From Hypsibius dujardini (taxonomy: Eukaryota; Tardigrada; Eutardigrada; Parachela; Hypsibiidae): a stretch of DNA of 36,048 nt. The stretch lies in contig LRSR01004587.1 of NCBI GenBank assembly GCA_001579985.1, positions 1-36,048 on the forward strand, read 5' to 3'. Below are positions 1 to 11,447 of the stretch, piece by piece. A program made the translations under genes and the position numbers. A model generated the notes under the pieces. The model was not told the DNA's origin. It was given only the letters and a program-made list of their open reading frames with translations, and searched no databases. Position 1 is the first letter of the stretch. Each line of letters starts with the position of its first letter.

Positions 1-31
1 GGCAGACAGATAGACAGAAAGGCAGAAACAT
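1..31. repeat. CAGA-type tract in next Par-3 intron
   Basis: GGCAGACAGATAGACAGAAAGGCAGA sits about 20 bases beyond the donor of Par-3 exon 6 and continues the pattern seen in other introns of this window. Confidence 0.7.
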
Positions 32-50
32 TTCCTCAAGTGATGCGTAC

Positions 51-2803
51 CTGCTAAAGTCTAGCACGTCCACTTTCTGTCCGTTCACATCGACAATGCG
101 ATCATTGATGTGTAGCTGGCCCGTGGCCTCAGCAGGAGAGTCTCGGTCGATGGCCTGGATGAGCAGTCCCCGCGTACCCTGTTCCGGCACGAGGTGCAGC
201 CCAAGCGGCTGGCCAACACGCGGCACCACGCTCACCACCGTTTCCTCCTCCGCGGGCGAGACCGATGTCGTTGTCTGGGAAGACGGCTTCTCCTGCGGAG
301 CCTTGGGAACTCCCAGTAGCACGCCGACAGCCGGTGTAACTGCTGTCGGACCTGGACAGTTGAAAATATTACTAAACACACGTTCACGGCAAAACATGTC
401 TGTTATTTATTTTATGCTATAATAAAAATCAGGTAAATCAACAAGACCTAATACTTTTACTATAATATCAAACAATCAAGCAAAGGCTGGTGTGAAAAAA
501 ATCCGGATCGATAATTTAATTTAATTTAAATTACTTCCTCGTACCTGATGCGGTCGTGGATGAGGATTTGTGACTGAGACTGCTGGGCCACTTGTCGTAC
601 GGACTGACCGGTGAGAGATCCGTACCGGCGTCGGTCAGGCCCGACGATGCCTGGGATGAGGAGGGCGGGTCTGCGCGGCGCGCCGGCAAGTTTGTTGTCT
701 GTGACAGCAAGACAGACAAGACAAAAGGTGACGATGAATATAAAAGGGGTCTGATGAAAGACGCCGGGGTGAAAAATGAAAAAGGCATGCCGTGTGTTTA
801 TGTGTAAAGTGTGCAGAGAGAAAAAAAAACGTGTTACCAGTCGGAAAAGGTAAACAGAGAAGCGGTGTGTGACTGTAAGGAGATGACCAGTGCGGTATTC
901 GTCTGAATGGTCAGGCAGTATCTGGACAACATACCTGAGTAATGGGTCTGCTATTTAAATGCCCGAATTTAACGGCAAATTTAAGTAAATCCACTCGAAA
1001 AAAAGTTTATAAAATAAATAAATAATAAATAAATAAATAATAGCAATGATTGATACATAAATAATAACTAAATCATAATAAATACTATTTATTAATTGAT
1101 TGATTGATTTAATTGACTGGTTGATTGATTTTCCAATTGATTGATTAATTGATTAATTGATTGAATTGATTGATTATTAATTGATTTCTTGATTGGTTGG
1201 TTTGATTGACTGATTGATTGATTTTCCAATTGATTGATTATTAATTGATTTCTTGATTGATTGATTTAATAGACTGATTGATTGATTTTCCAATTGATTA
1301 ATTGATTGAATTGATTGATTATTAATTGATTTCTTGATTGGTTGGTTTGATTGACTGATTGATTGATTTTCGAGGGATTGATTGATTGATTGATTTAATT
1401 GATGTGAAAATTAAACAGTCGTTTCCGGTGTGTCGACATGAAATGTACCTGGATCGGAAGCGGAACAATAATCTTGTTGCCGCGCACCGCTTCCGGTGCT
1501 TCAGAATAGTGCACCGCAGCGGCCGTTGACCATCGTTTCAGCAGCGGCTGGTGCGACGGCAGGATTTGCACCGCGTCCGCGCCGTCCTTTGGATTCTCCA
1601 AGGCAGAGTCACTGCCGTGCCGCACCGACAATGCCAGATCTACATACAATAATGACGGTCGGTCGTCACATTTTTTGTCGAGAGTTCACCGAGCATACTG
1701 ATAAGCAAGTGTGCGCTTGGAAAGGACAATGGGCCGAAAGGAAGGCAAGACCGGAATCAAGACAGTCAAGTAGCCAAAGAGTCGAGATAGACGACACTCA
1801 GGCAGACAAATAGTCAAGCAAGACAGATATGCAAATGTAGGCAAAATCAGTCAATTAGTCTGGCTGACAGACAGACAACAGACAGACATACAGGCAGACA
1901 ATAGACACACTGATGTACAAATAGAAAGGCAGATAGACAGAAACATTTAGTCAAACAGTCAGGCAGCCAGACAGTCAAACAGACGAGCAAACAGATAGAT
2001 AAGACAGACAGACAGGCAGACAGACAGGCAGACAGGCAGATAGACAGAAACATTTAGTCAAACCAGTCAGGCAGCCAGGCAGTCAGACGGACGGTCAAAC
2101 AGATAGATAAGACAGACACACAGAGGCAGGCAGGCAGGCAGACGGATAGATAGACAGACAGACAGAAAACCATACCTGATTTGAAGTTGACATCGTCTTC
2201 CTTAATGTCAATGCCGTTCTCGTCATCGTCGGCAATGAGACCGGACCGTTCGAGGTGCCACCGTTGGTTTTGATTGAGGACCGGTGGGATCCGCGATCCG
2301 CCACCGTTGAGATTGAGACTGGTGAGCTCGCTATTCTCGCTGTCCGGTCGCCACGTGTCGGTCGAGCCGGAACCGGCACTCATGCCGTCGCTGCCGTGCA
2401 GCGGCACGTCCAGATCGTCTTCCTCCTCCTCCTCGTAGAGTGCCGTAATCTAAGACGAAGGCAGAAGAACAACACATCCCATTAGATCACTGTCTTTTTG
2501 CCGCAACCGAACCGAAGAATGCGATTCAGCCATTCAGCCATTAAGCAATTCAGCAGAAATTGTATCGCAGATACGTAACTCAATCAACCAATCGAACGAG
2601 AGTCCACCGGAAAATCAATCAAGCTACCGCTACCAGTTTTGATCAGTCAAGCTAATGGCTTCTATCCGATTCCGTCCATTTTAGCTTGCCTGTTAACGCT
2701 AACTGGCATTGTTATTTATCTCTTGTGAGTTTGCCTGTATGTTTGCTGATTGTCTGTTTGTCTGTCTGTCAGTCTGCCTGCTGTCTGTGTGTCTGCCTGC
2801 CTG

Positions 2804-2854
<51 letters not shown>

Positions 2855-5766
2855 GCCTGTCTGCCTGTCTGTCTGCCTGCCTGGCTGTCTGTCTGCCTGC
2901 CTGGCTGTCTATCTATCTGCCTGCCTGCCTGTCTGCCTGCCAGTCCACCCTGGAATCCATTCGGCTGTCTAAATGTCTCCTAATTTGCAATTCAATTCAA
3001 GAATTCACGCACCACTTATACACCACAAGAGGGGGTTACGTGCGGTCAAATTTGAAAAACATCTCAGCCTCAATATATATTACTACAAAGACATCCCCAA
3101 GCCCGGCCCGGGCGACCACTGCCCACCCCGAAGATAAATACTCTATGTCTGAAGTGAACGGCAAAAAATGTCCGACAGACAGACAGACAGACCGAGTGAG
3201 TCAAGAAAGAAAAAACACAGCTACGAGCTGCTCTCGGCGACAGGCAGGCAGGCAAGGCAGGCCAAGAAAATGTTCAGGGCCGCGCCGGACACTTACCAGG
3301 CCCAACAATTAAATTAAAATTAACTCGCGATGTGTTGCGAGAGTGCGTGAGGCGAAGCCTGCAACCGTACGCGCATCTCTCATCATCCATCAATGATACA
3401 GTGGAGAACCGTCGTTAGTCCGCTAGTTCCCTCGGTCTGTCTGTCTGTCTGTCTGTCTGTGGAGGTCTTACCTGCTCACGGTCATCCAAGACATCCACAA
3501 TGTGGTCGTTGAAGTCCAAAATGGCACCGTCGTTAACACTCTTCACCGTGTGGACACGTAACTTCACCTTCGGACCCTGCAACGAGAGAGAGAGGAAGGT
3601 ATAAATAAGTGTAATGTTCAAACTTTCTGGGCTTCCTAGGCGCGGGGACACACAGACAGACCGGGTACAACGCGACGATTGCGTTGTTAACATCACGGAT
3701 AGGTAACAACTAGTTTAATATTTGTCCCAACCAAGGCAAAGAGAGTACTAGTATTTGCAGTCAAGAAGAGGGTTCCACGCAGACATGGAAGAAATAGGTA
3801 AGGAAGCAGGCAGGCAGGCAGGCAGGCATGCAGACAGACGGACGGACAGGCAGGCAGGCAGGCAGAAAGACGGACAGGCAGGCTGGCATGTTAATCATAC
3901 AGACAGACAAACGATTAAGGTAGACAAAAAGGTATGTATATTGTAAACTTACAGACAAGAAACGGAAGGCAGACAGAAGCAGACATGTTATCATACAACT
4001 AAGCGAAAGCAGGCAGTCATGCCAGCAAACAGAAAGATGAAGGATCAAGCAGGCAAAAGATATATCGACTTACAGACAGGCAAACATGAAAAGCAGACAG
4101 AAGAAGATATGTGGTCATGCAGACGTACAGACAAACGAAGGCAGGCACAGACATGCCGATACAGACAGACAATCTATCAAGGCAGAAAGACAGGCAAAGG
4201 CAAAATCAGTCAGACAAATATGTCGATATAGAGACCGACGATCAAGACAGACAAAACCATGTGTCGATTTATAGACAAACACAAACGGAAATCAAACATG
4301 CAGACAAGACGACGTAGAGATACATGCAGACAAATCAACGGAAAACAGAAACAAAAATGTCAACTTACAGACGTATACAGACAACAAAAATGCAGACAAA
4401 AAAAACTCATTTTACAGACATACAGACCATGAATCACAGGCAGACAAGAACAGACACATCGAGTACTGAAAACGAACAGAGACAAACGAACGACGACAGA
4501 CAGGCAGAGTGAGAGCCAAACAGACCATAGACAGACATTCAGGCAGGCAGACAGTCATTCAGGCAAGCAGACAGACATTCAGACAGGCAGACAGACATTC
4601 AGGCAGACAGACAGACATTCAGGCAGGCAGATAGACATTCAGGCAGACAGACAGACATTCAGACAGACATTCAGGCAGACAGACAGTCATTCAGGCAGGC
4701 AGGCAGACATTCAGGCAGGCAGGCAGACATTCAGGCAGGCGATAGGAAAAAGGTGACACATTTTTTTTGCAAGTCAAATAAATCAATCGACCAAGTCAAT
4801 ATTGGAAATAATACGAACAGACATGCTAGGATCACACGCAGACCAGACAAGAACCTCACGCGCAAAATAAATCCGCCAACAACGTCGCACGAGAAATAGC
4901 TCGCTCCTTCAGGTAATTTGGTCGAGGTCGACATCCAATACAAAAAGAGTCAGTGTACACTATATCGACTGATTAGTGTGCCGTCGCGGGAAAAAAACCG
5001 CACGAAAAAAAACCGGTCTTTTTTCACACCAGCCACATACAAACCAGACAGGATGAAAAACCGCCCGTATAAACACTAAATAAAAACAGACAAGGCGACA
5101 AACTGTCACCCAGACATAATCCAAATTAGAAATTAAAACACGGAAAACGCCAGAATGAAATGCGGAAAATTTGCCTGGAAAAAAGACAAGTCAACTGAAC
5201 AAAGAAGGCAGTATACGAGGGCGTTGTCTGCCTGTCTGCCTACACAGACTGTTCCGATTCTGAATCGGTCTGAATCTAGGTCTTGTCTGCCTGGGCAGTT
5301 GATTATGACTCGGTATTATTAATAAAAATTATTTATATATTTATATATATATATATTTATTTAGGCATGAAGGGCTACTGATGACAGCACATGTAGGCCA
5401 CGCCCACCCACGGGATTTATTTGTCAGAGATTATTACACGGAATTATTATGGGTCTCTGTCTAATGCGAGCCCCGGTCAAGACAAGTCATCCCTCACGGT
5501 GGCTCTCGGTGTCAAATTCCAGACATATTGTACATAAAATGTAAACTTGATAAGAGAAGTGGAGAAAGAGAGACAGTGAGTGAGAGGGAGAAGGAAAAGT
5601 TGATTGCAGGAATGGAAATTTTGTCACTATTGACACCTACTAGAGATTCAGTCAGTCATGTCATGTTCTGCAGCTTTGTTTTCTGGCAGCATCAAGTCCT
5701 GTCTGATCATTGACTGGCACAAGATCGGATATACGAGACAATGCGGCCAATAAACAGACACAAAGA

Positions 5767-5823
<57 letters not shown>

Positions 5824-6487
5824 GAATCAGACAAACAACAGACAGGCAGACAAACAGACAATCAGAAAGGCAGACAGACAGGCAGACAGACAGACAGGCA
5901 AACAGACAGAAAGGCAGGCAGACAGGCAGGCAGGCAGACAGACAGATAGGCAGATAGGCAGGCAGACAGACATCTATTAGATCCGTTAACCCTATACGTG
6001 GAAAGAATTCCGCGAAGGCAGACAATCGTTAATGAAGGCAAAATAATAGAACGGAAAAGCAAGTCGATTAAAAAATGTCATTAGAATGAATAAAAATGTT
6101 AATTTGTCTGGAGATGAGAGATCACAGGACGAGCCGGTTAACCGGCTGCCAACACCGATACTTTTAACACTTCTCCTCCGCGCACTTCCATTCAGACAAA
6201 AGTGACGTGATGGCCGAAATTAATTTCCATAAGTAATGCAGAGACCCCTCGACAAAACAGCGCACACGAGCGAGGGCGACTCTGAATACCAAATTAAAAG
6301 CTTACACTCCCAAAGATAAACACACAGCCAGACAATGGCCACAGACAAGTGAGCTCGAAACATTTATTTTAAAAAAAAGACATAAAGATCCCCGGCCAAC
6401 ACAGTTCGACCCAATTTCGCCCCCAGAATCAACATATTTCTTTCATCTAATCACATAATGCCGTATCATATACTAGTAATACTTTAC

Positions 6488-6539
<52 letters not shown>

Positions 6540-7230
6540 TCATAGGCAGTCAAGCCCATCCGTTGTGTTCTACGTGCAGGCAGGTCAGATACCCCCTGTT
6601 CTGTTTTCCCAATGCGAAAAACTACATCAATATGAGCATGCGGCGTGTACTTGAAAAAAAACCAAGAGAAAAAATTTACAGCCAGATAATGCGTCGGATT
6701 TAAGAATCCTGTATGATTGACAGACAATGCGACCCCTCGGTCTCGGTACGGTTGTTAATTTTGCAGTTAGTTATTATTCCTATAGAGAGGTAAGAGAGAG
6801 GGGGGAGAAGAGAAAGAGATCTAAAAATCCGCTAAAACATAAGCTGATGATGAGGAACATGCAGGTAACGCTAAACGTGTCGGACGTCTATCCACGCGCC
6901 AAAAGACAAATTTATAAAATATGCGCTACCAAATTTTCGAAGAATTTGTTTGCTTCGAAACTCGACAGGGTCGCGGGCGGGCGATTTGTTTTACAGACAC
7001 GGAAGTTTAAACTGTCTCTTTTGCTAATGTGTATGGTCGTTGAATCTTTTTACAAAAGCGAGTGGGGCGATTAATAAATAATTAGCTTGAACAAATACGA
7101 ATTTGGCAGGGCCAATTCTGATATTTTCAACGTTTCTTAGAGGCAGACGATTCATTGACAGGTAGGCTCAGCGCAAAGGCAGTCAGACAGGCAGTCAGAC
7201 AGGCTGACAAATCCTAGTGAAGACAGACAA

Positions 7231-7261
<31 letters not shown>

Positions 7262-8461
7262 AACCAACAGGCAGACAGACAGACAGACAGACAGACAAAC
7301 CAACAGGCAGACAGACAGATAGACAGACAGACAAACAGACAGACAAACCAACATGCAGACAGACAGATAGATAGACAGACAAACAGACAGACAAACCAAC
7401 AGGCAGACAGACAAACAGACAGGCAGACAAACAGACACGATGCAGTTCAAAAAAGTAATCTTCCTTAATCCATCATGCGAAGACAAGATAAGCAGCGTTC
7501 TTCTAAGTGTATCTGGAACAACAGCAAACAAATCCAATGCAACCAGAATCACGCTGAATCTTTTATTCACACCGCCCACCACAAACAACCCAATTTAGAC
7601 TGAATAATTCCTTTACAATGCTCCGATTCTGATTCCAAGCATTATGCTTGCAGACTCTTCCGACAATCAAAAAATGATTGCAAAAAACACATCCGTCAGA
7701 AAGAGATGAAAAATCGTCGACCCATACCCCTGGGAGCCCCGGCCAAGCTAATGTCCTCGTTTTACGATGACTACACAAACTCAATGGAAAACGATGATTT
7801 TTGACTGACGACCTCACACACACACACACGCACACAGGCACGCACACACAGACACAGATACAGACACAGACACAGACACAGACACAGACACAGACACAGA
7901 CACAGACACAGACACAGACATACAGACACAACTGCGTGCGGCGTTGGAAAATGATCGACCGAAAAGTGGACAAACCACACATCACCTTGACCGGTTCTTC
8001 TTCCGTTTCGAAGACGCGCCGTTCCTCTCTCACAAAATAAACCATCATCACAAATCACACCAAGCAAGAAGAAATGGGCAAAAAGAAGAAGAAGAGACAG
8101 GGCAAAAAGTGAAGTACGACAAAGCGGAAACGACCAGCACTTTCCTGTCCGCTTGTTAGGCCAATTATATGGCTTGGGTCATTTTCAACGAGAAAAATTA
8201 CATGAAATCGCACATCTTCGCTTTTTCCGAGCTTTTGACAGATGTCACACTACACAAGTTTCGCGTTTGCTACTGCCCATAAAAAAGCTGTCATCCCCAA
8301 AACTACAAGCCGTACTGTCGCAGACAATCGAACTTGTTTGTAGATATAGGGCAAGTGCTCGACATACAGACATACAGACAGACAGACCGAGCGACAGATA
8401 GCAGACAGACAGACAGGCAGGCAGGCAGACAGACAGATAGACAAACACACACAGACAAAGG

Positions 8462-8515
<54 letters not shown>

Positions 8516-10206
8516 GGCAGACAGAGAGAGAGACAGAAAGAGAGACAGGCAGACAGGCAGACAGACAGACAGACAAGAGCAGAAAGAAGACAGTGTCGTT
8601 GAGCAAGCGTCAATGGTTGCAGAGTAACTGTCAACTGGAAATACGATCCGAAAGATTTGGTCAAGCGAAGTGATCCGCGCCTGAACGTTGGCAAGGCAGC
8701 ACAGCAAGGTCCACCACGCCACCACCTGTTTATCCTCCTCGGGTTTCACACAGCCAAACGCACTAATAAACCATACGCCCAACAGTGAGAAGATCATCGT
8801 AACCAATAACCATAAAGCATTTTTTTAGGAACAAGAATCTCTGATCGCATGAGAAAAATCAAGTGCTTAAACAGGAAGAGCTTCGAGTAAGAAGTGGACA
8901 ACCAGTGGATCGAACCTGTCCAGCCACAAACAGCCATCCTAATCAGTCAGTCAGTCAATCAATCAATCAATTGATCAAACGAATGTGATAAAATCGGAAT
9001 ACGTGACTGGGCTCATTTTGCAAAATATTTACATTAAACGTTTACTATAGAACAATAAAGAACCCCGAAACGCCGATTAGCTTCGCCCAATGCGACACAG
9101 GATGATTCAGATGATTTAAACAAGCATACAGACAGACACGCGCCTGTATCGCTTCTATCTATCTGGAACACTCGAATTCGTCCACACGGAGTAGATTAGA
9201 ACGACATCTCACGCATGTGTCCACAAAAACGGATTCTCAATCACACGTGGGAACCAAGCGAAACCACGGATTCTATCAGATATTCCGAGCTGAAACTGTG
9301 AAAACCGTATAGGCCACTGGCCAAACACTCTTGTCTGTTCTGTCTGTCTGTCTGACTGCGTGTATGTCTGTTTGTCTGTCTGTCTGCCTGTCTGGCTGCC
9401 TGACTGTCTGTCTGTATGTATGTCTGTCCGTCTGACTGTGTCTGCCTGACTGTCTGTCTGTATGTATGTCTGTCTGTCTGACTGTATTCTGTCTGTCTGC
9501 CTGTCTGCTCAACAGTGGCCGACGAGGCTGTCCGAGACTCTCCGACCGAGCAAGAGCGGATTATCCGCTCGTAATTGGGGTACGACTACACACATTCGCG
9601 TGTGTGCGTCTGCGTCTGCATCGTCGTCGGTCGGTGTAGTAGGTGGCTTGAGGAGAGGAGAGAAGAAGTGTGACCCATCTGGTCGGGCAGTGTACCTGTA
9701 GAGATGATGATTCAGGCAGGCACGGTCCGGCAGGCCGGCAACAATCAGCGAGAGCGCAAAAATGCAGCACACACATGCACAATTCATAACGCGGCGAGAA
9801 TAATAAATGTCCGGTCTCTAGATCTGTGTAGAAAGAAGAGAAAAGAGGCAGGTCCTGTCTGAATCACTTCCATCGCGTTGATAAGAAAATTCCATGTCTG
9901 TCTGCTTCCACACATTACGGCCGGTTGCTGTTGTAATCCCATAAATCGTCCACGACAAAAGAGAGACCGAGGGGGAAAGTCGTTCCAAAAATGCCGGTTT
10001 CCGGTTGGTGGTGTGGGTGAAGTTTTACGGCGACGCCGGGTCCCGCGTGATAGTAGTGTAGCGATGATCATGGCGCCTTTCATCATAGCCGGTCTACCGG
10101 TGCCTAGAATGTGACTATGACACCGGGCGACAATCGATGGAAATTTGTTGATGCTGTTTGCAGGTTTACGTAAGGTCCCATAAAACGACTCCCATCCTGC
10201 CCGACC

Positions 10207-10249
<43 letters not shown>

Positions 10250-11067
10250 AGAAAAGAAGAGGGATAAACTATCAAAAATAGCAATTCACTTCTCAGATCA
10301 CCCTAAAACAACTAATCAAATCAATCAACTAGATGAAGCACCTGCACACGCATCATTCAATCAACCGTTCACTTGCTATAATATGCGGATGCAGTTCCAC
10401 AACTGTAGCCTTAAAAGCTCAATTCAATCCACGTTTTGTCGCTGAACCAATTGTTTACGCGCGTAAAAAAGAGATCAGAGGACTAGAAAAGATATCGTCT
10501 AAAACTGTACGAATAGTGTATCAGCCTCTCAAACCGAAACAAGAGAACAAAAAAATGCACTCAATCAACCAGCGACCGTATGCACAATCAATCAATCAAC
10601 CAGCGACCGTATGCACAATCAATCAATCAACCAGCGACCGTATGCACAATCAATCAATCAATCAATCAATCAACAAACCTCTGGCTAATACAACCGAGTT
10701 GGAATTTCGCGATGCGATAGCGTCAGCCCCACAAATTTAACACAGAGTTACCACTCAATAAGCGTGCAATCCACGTTTCACTGGACCATCTGTTCAGATG
10801 AATCACAAGTCTAAAAATGTTTCCTGTTTCACATTGGCGAAATTGATCATGCGAGCAGGGGCAATCAAGCAATCAAGCACACAGACACACAACCAAATTC
10901 ACTCCAGCAGAGAGTGGAATTCCACTGCAACCACTTTGTATCTTTACCTTTCCCGTGGCTCGTTTGTACCGCAAAATGGCATCACCAACCAAATCCTTGA
11001 CCAGCTGATCCCCGCTGCCGCACGGTACGGTAATCCGGGTGTTGTCAAAGCAGACAATCACCTTCAT
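51..11067 (-). CDS. PARD3: Par-3 / Bazooka cell-polarity scaffold, 5' part (partial)
   Basis: Par-3 organises the PAR-3/PAR-6/aPKC cortical complex that sets animal cell polarity. Minus-strand exons read 11067-10948, 3576-3472, 2449-2176, 1639-1449, 698-545 and 351-51. All have GT-AG borders and their phases chain without a break, giving about 381 residues. Exons 1 and 2 encode the N-terminal self-association domain: the start MKVIVCF and PCGSGD, then GAILDFNDHIVDVLDD, align with human Par-3 MKVTVCF, PCGDG and GGILDLDD. Exon 3 is acidic and Ser-rich. Exon 4 carries VRHGSDSAL, resembling the human RRSSDPAL phosphosite region, and RWSTAA, resembling RWSTTA. Exon 6 begins PDZ1 (PLGLHLVPEQG, then GLLIQAIDRDSPAEA and INDRIVDVNG). 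The donor at 50 shows the gene continues left, so PDZ2, PDZ3 and the aPKC-binding region are outside the window. Identity is by remembered alignment. 5' UTR exons are not resolved. Confidence 0.9.
1018..1400. repeat. AAATA-rich stretch followed by degenerate GATT array
   Basis: This lies in Par-3 intron 4 (699-1448). AATAAATA runs at 1018-1090 are followed by GATT units. Within 1130-1375 a longer motif recurs, GATTGATTTTCCAATTGATT followed by TTAATTGATTTCTTGATTG, giving a higher-order repeat of roughly 80-110 bases. No coding signal was seen. The remaining intron sequence, about 700-1018, shows nothing else. Confidence 0.75.
1862..2166. repeat. Degenerate CAGA/GGCA tetranucleotide tract
   Basis: It occupies most of Par-3 intron 3 and starts about 9 bases after that intron's donor (GT at 2175-2174). 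It reads TCTG/CCTG on the sense strand of Par-3. Two near-copies of a longer block beginning ACAGAAACATTTAGTCAAAC (near 1940 and 2045) show local duplication. Confidence 0.85.
2751..2941. repeat. TCTG/CCTG tetranucleotide tract
   Basis: A long pure TCTG run at about 2802-2863 is followed by mixed TCTG/CCTG units. It lies in Par-3 intron 2 (2450-3471) and is antisense to Par-3. The overlapping open frames are repeat artefacts. The rest of the intron, about 2945-3430, holds a short GACA run (3175-3192) and nothing else recognised. Confidence 0.9.
3433..3461. repeat. Short TCTG run next to Par-3 exon 2 donor
   Basis: About six CTGT units begin roughly 11 bases inside Par-3 intron 2, after the donor GT at 3471-3470. 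Confidence 0.85.
3805..4536. repeat. Degenerate CAGA/GGCA region
   Basis: This is the 3' end of Par-3 intron 1 in transcript order. GGCA/GGAC units at 3805-3890 pass into a long, strongly diverged CAGACA-rich stretch that includes ATGTCGATATAG-like and ACAGACATGC-like words. Open frames here are Thr/Asp/Arg/Gln-rich, as expected from CAGA repeats, and are not called as genes. Confidence 0.7.
4537..4740. repeat. 20-bp minisatellite, about ten copies
   Basis: The unit is approximately ATTCAGGCAGGCAGACAGAC. ATTC recurs every 20 bases from 4537, with one shortened 12-base unit. The repeat is built from CAGA/GGCA tetranucleotides, so it looks like a second-order expansion of the simple repeat. 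Confidence 0.85.
4741..5766. other. Par-3 intron 1, no gene seen
   Basis: Mostly unique AT-rich sequence, with a TATATATTTAT-rich patch near 5325-5360 and scattered single CAGA words. I see no coding exon with splice borders on either strand. Confidence 0.5.
5767..5971. repeat. CAGA tetranucleotide tract
   Basis: A tract of pure and interrupted CAGA/GGCA units in Par-3 intron 1, reading TCTG on the Par-3 sense strand. It is open in several frames on both strands only because the repeat has no stop codons. Confidence 0.9.
5972..7220. other. Par-3 intron 1 unique sequence with a short CAGA run
   Basis: Holds a pure CAGA run at 6487-6539 (about 12 units). A 115-codon plus-strand open frame at 6727-7074 has no recognisable domain and no splice context, and I treat it as chance. 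Confidence 0.5.
7221..7437. repeat. CAGA tract with higher-order unit
   Basis: CAGA/CAAA units are punctuated by AACCAACAGGCAGACAGACA (or ATGCAG) at intervals of roughly 50 bases. This shows segmental duplication of blocks within the simple repeat. Confidence 0.85.
7438..7813. other. Par-3 intron 1, no gene seen
   Basis: Unique sequence without a supportable exon on either strand. Confidence 0.45.
7814..7930. repeat. CA dinucleotide and CAGACA hexanucleotide repeat
   Basis: CACACA at 7814-7850 passes into a regular ACAGAC hexanucleotide array (7850-7928), a different register from the surrounding tetranucleotides. Confidence 0.9.
8362..8575. repeat. CAGA tetranucleotide tract
   Basis: Includes a pure run of about 13 units near 8463-8515, then GAGA-interrupted units. 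It lies in Par-3 intron 1 and is in the opposite orientation to the tract at 9331-9509. Confidence 0.9.
8576..9330. other. Par-3 intron 1, no gene confirmed
   Basis: Unique sequence with a small CAGT/CAAT run at 8943-8972. A minus-strand frame opening at 8806 starts with a hydrophobic leader-like stretch but runs straight into the CAGA tract, so it is not called. Confidence 0.4.
9331..9509. repeat. TCTG tetranucleotide tract
   Basis: TCTG units with TATG, GACTG and CCTG interruptions in Par-3 intron 1, in inverted orientation relative to the CAGA tracts at 5767-8575. Confidence 0.9.
9512..9787 (-). CDS. Possible small secreted peptide precursor nested in Par-3 intron 1
   Basis: A minus-strand frame of 91 codons starts at 9787. 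Residues 1-20 (MNCACVCCIFALSLIVAGLP) look like a signal peptide. The middle is Pro/Thr and Asp/Ala-rich (DDDADADA). Near the C-terminus, NPLLLGRRVSDS contains Gly-Arg-Arg, the form of an amidation and dibasic cleavage site in neuropeptide precursors. A good donor, CTACAG|GTACAC, lies at 9698/9697 after 30 codons, so this may instead be the first exon of a spliced gene. No family was recognised, and chance remains quite possible. Confidence 0.25.
9788..10205. other. Par-3 intron 1, no gene seen
   Basis: Unique sequence upstream of the candidate secreted peptide. Nothing supportable on either strand. Confidence 0.4.
10206..10248. repeat. Pure CAGA run
   Basis: About ten GACA units without interruption in Par-3 intron 1. 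Confidence 0.9.
10562..10678. repeat. 31-bp tandem repeat, three copies, with AATC tail
   Basis: The unit contains AACCAGCGACCGTATGCACA and recurs at exact 31-base spacing (ccagcg at 10569, 10600 and 10631), joined by AATC units. It lies in Par-3 intron 1 about 270 bases from exon 1. Confidence 0.9.
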
Positions 11068-11387
11068 TTTGCCTTCGAACCCAGAGACGGGAGGAAAGAA
11101 CACAACAGGCAAACACCAACTCCAATTCCAATTCCCGCAACAACAGGCTTGCGTAATCCAATTCCAACTCCACTAACACCCATAAAACCGCGGCGGCTCA
11201 ACGGCCATCAAAAGTATATCGGCCTAGATTATGAAGCGTTCCACGCTCGGGCCTATTCAGAACAATTGACCATCACATCACACACATCTCACACTCGGGT
11301 ATTCTTTCCAAGTTGATGTGCGCGCCCCGAAAAGAAAGAAAAATGATTACTCGACCAAAACTCTCAGGTGAGTTTCTATCTCTCTCT

Positions 11388-11404
11388 GTGTGTGTGTGTA
11401 TATG

Positions 11405-11445
<41 letters not shown>
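11388..11445. repeat. (TG)n followed by (TC)n microsatellite
   Basis: TGTGTGTGTG passes into about 19 TC units. On the Par-3 sense strand it reads GAGAGA about 330 bases upstream of the start codon, the kind of sequence bound by GAGA-type factors in arthropods. That role is inference only. Confidence 0.85.

Positions 11446-11447
<2 letters not shown>

Noticed and set aside
2686-3312. Long Cys/Leu/Ser/Val or Thr/Asp/Arg/Gln open frames, here and across most repeat tracts
   Set aside because: TCTG and CAGA repeats contain no stop codon in any frame on one or both strands, so they give long open frames automatically. These frames overlap each other in several registers and lack any non-repeat domain.
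6727-7074. 115-codon plus-strand open frame in Par-3 intron 1
   Set aside because: Lys/Arg-rich without recognisable domain, splice context or neighbours. A chance frame of this length is plausible in a 7-kb intron.
8165-8278. Short plus-strand frame with a BTB-like stretch (FSELLTDVTLHKF)
   Set aside because: Only about 36 codons to a stop. The resemblance covers a few residues and no following BTB exon was seen.
8600-8806. Minus-strand frame beginning with a hydrophobic leader (MVTMIFSLLGVWFISAFG)
   Set aside because: Leader-like, but the frame soon runs into the CAGA tract. No clear donor or downstream exon, so not called.
8905-8925. GGTTCGATCC on the minus strand, resembling a tRNA T-loop/B box
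   Set aside because: Flanking bases do not form the five-pair T stem and no D arm or acceptor stem was found.
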